Shown: in pieces, positions 23,607 through 23,626 of the stretch
Layout: every line of letters begins with the position of its first letter
How positions within the stretch are numbered: position 1 is the stretch's first letter
DNA from: Bacteroidales bacterium
GTDB taxonomy: Bacteria; Bacteroidota; Bacteroidia; Bacteroidales; UBA932
Direction of reading: 5' to 3'
DNA: 23,626 nucleotides
Assembly: GCA_016295245.1 (NCBI GenBank)
Contig: JAEDLO010000017.1
Location: 1-23,626 of the forward strand
Program-made: the position numbers and the translations under genes
Notes under the pieces: generated by a model
What the model saw: only the letters and a program-made list of their open reading frames with translations
What the model was told of the DNA's origin: nothing
The model's database searches: none

Positions 23607-23626
23607 GACCTCGCCTCGCAGGGCAA

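Overview
This window looks like chromosome from a member of the Bacteroidota, most likely order Bacteroidales from a gut or rumen-like habitat; the genus cannot be fixed from sequence alone. The evidence is promoter boxes of the Bacteroidota form TAnnTTTG in front of almost every transcription unit, almost no Shine-Dalgarno sequences, secreted GH43 and GH51 enzymes, and lineage-typical families (DUF3667, DUF1593, CcsA with a short ResB-like half, a three-heme peroxidase, FatA-type acyl-ACP thioesterase). There are 19 protein genes. I see no tRNA, rRNA, transposase, CRISPR array or phage gene.

Layout. 1-406 is a non-coding array of nested palindromes with a 199-bp period. 407-707 is a leader without a recognisable gene. 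708-2057 is a secreted alpha/beta hydrolase, convergent with a leftward group: a DUF3667 membrane protein (6339-5353), fhs (5269-3602) and, 13 nt behind fhs, an unusually AT-rich secreted DUF1593 protein (3588-2155). A rightward three-gene operon (6390-8014: hotdog thioesterase, TcdA-like tRNA t6A dehydratase, DUF456 membrane protein) ends 2 nt from the convergent GH43 gene (9378-8017). That gene is divergent from a multidomain GH51 arabinofuranosidase (9442-11976), and together they look like a small arabinose-releasing pair.

A long leftward directon, 17748-11954, carries ccsA (cytochrome c maturation), a three-heme cytochrome c peroxidase, lysO (lysine export), an outer-membrane beta-barrel, mgsA (methylglyoxal synthase) and an EamA transporter. 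Many of its junctions are only 1-3 nt or overlap by 1 nt. Further right are an orphan TPR-type sensor histidine kinase (17848-19767) whose 3' end overlaps a convergent methyltransferase by 56 bp, a small cytoplasmic esterase (20600-21331), an acyl-ACP thioesterase (22313-21531) and a CobW/COG0523 GTPase with a His-rich loop (22371-23606).

The most distinctive signals are not genes. First, the 60-bp nested-palindrome modules at the left edge. Second, four genes whose perfect TAnnTTTG box ends exactly 4 nt before the ATG, which predicts leaderless mRNAs. Third, three divergent promoter pairs whose facing -7 boxes are all separated by exactly 12 nt. Fourth, a strong terminator-like hairpin for the GH51 mRNA placed inside the coding sequence of the convergent transporter. 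No clear new multi-gene defence or biosynthetic system was found.
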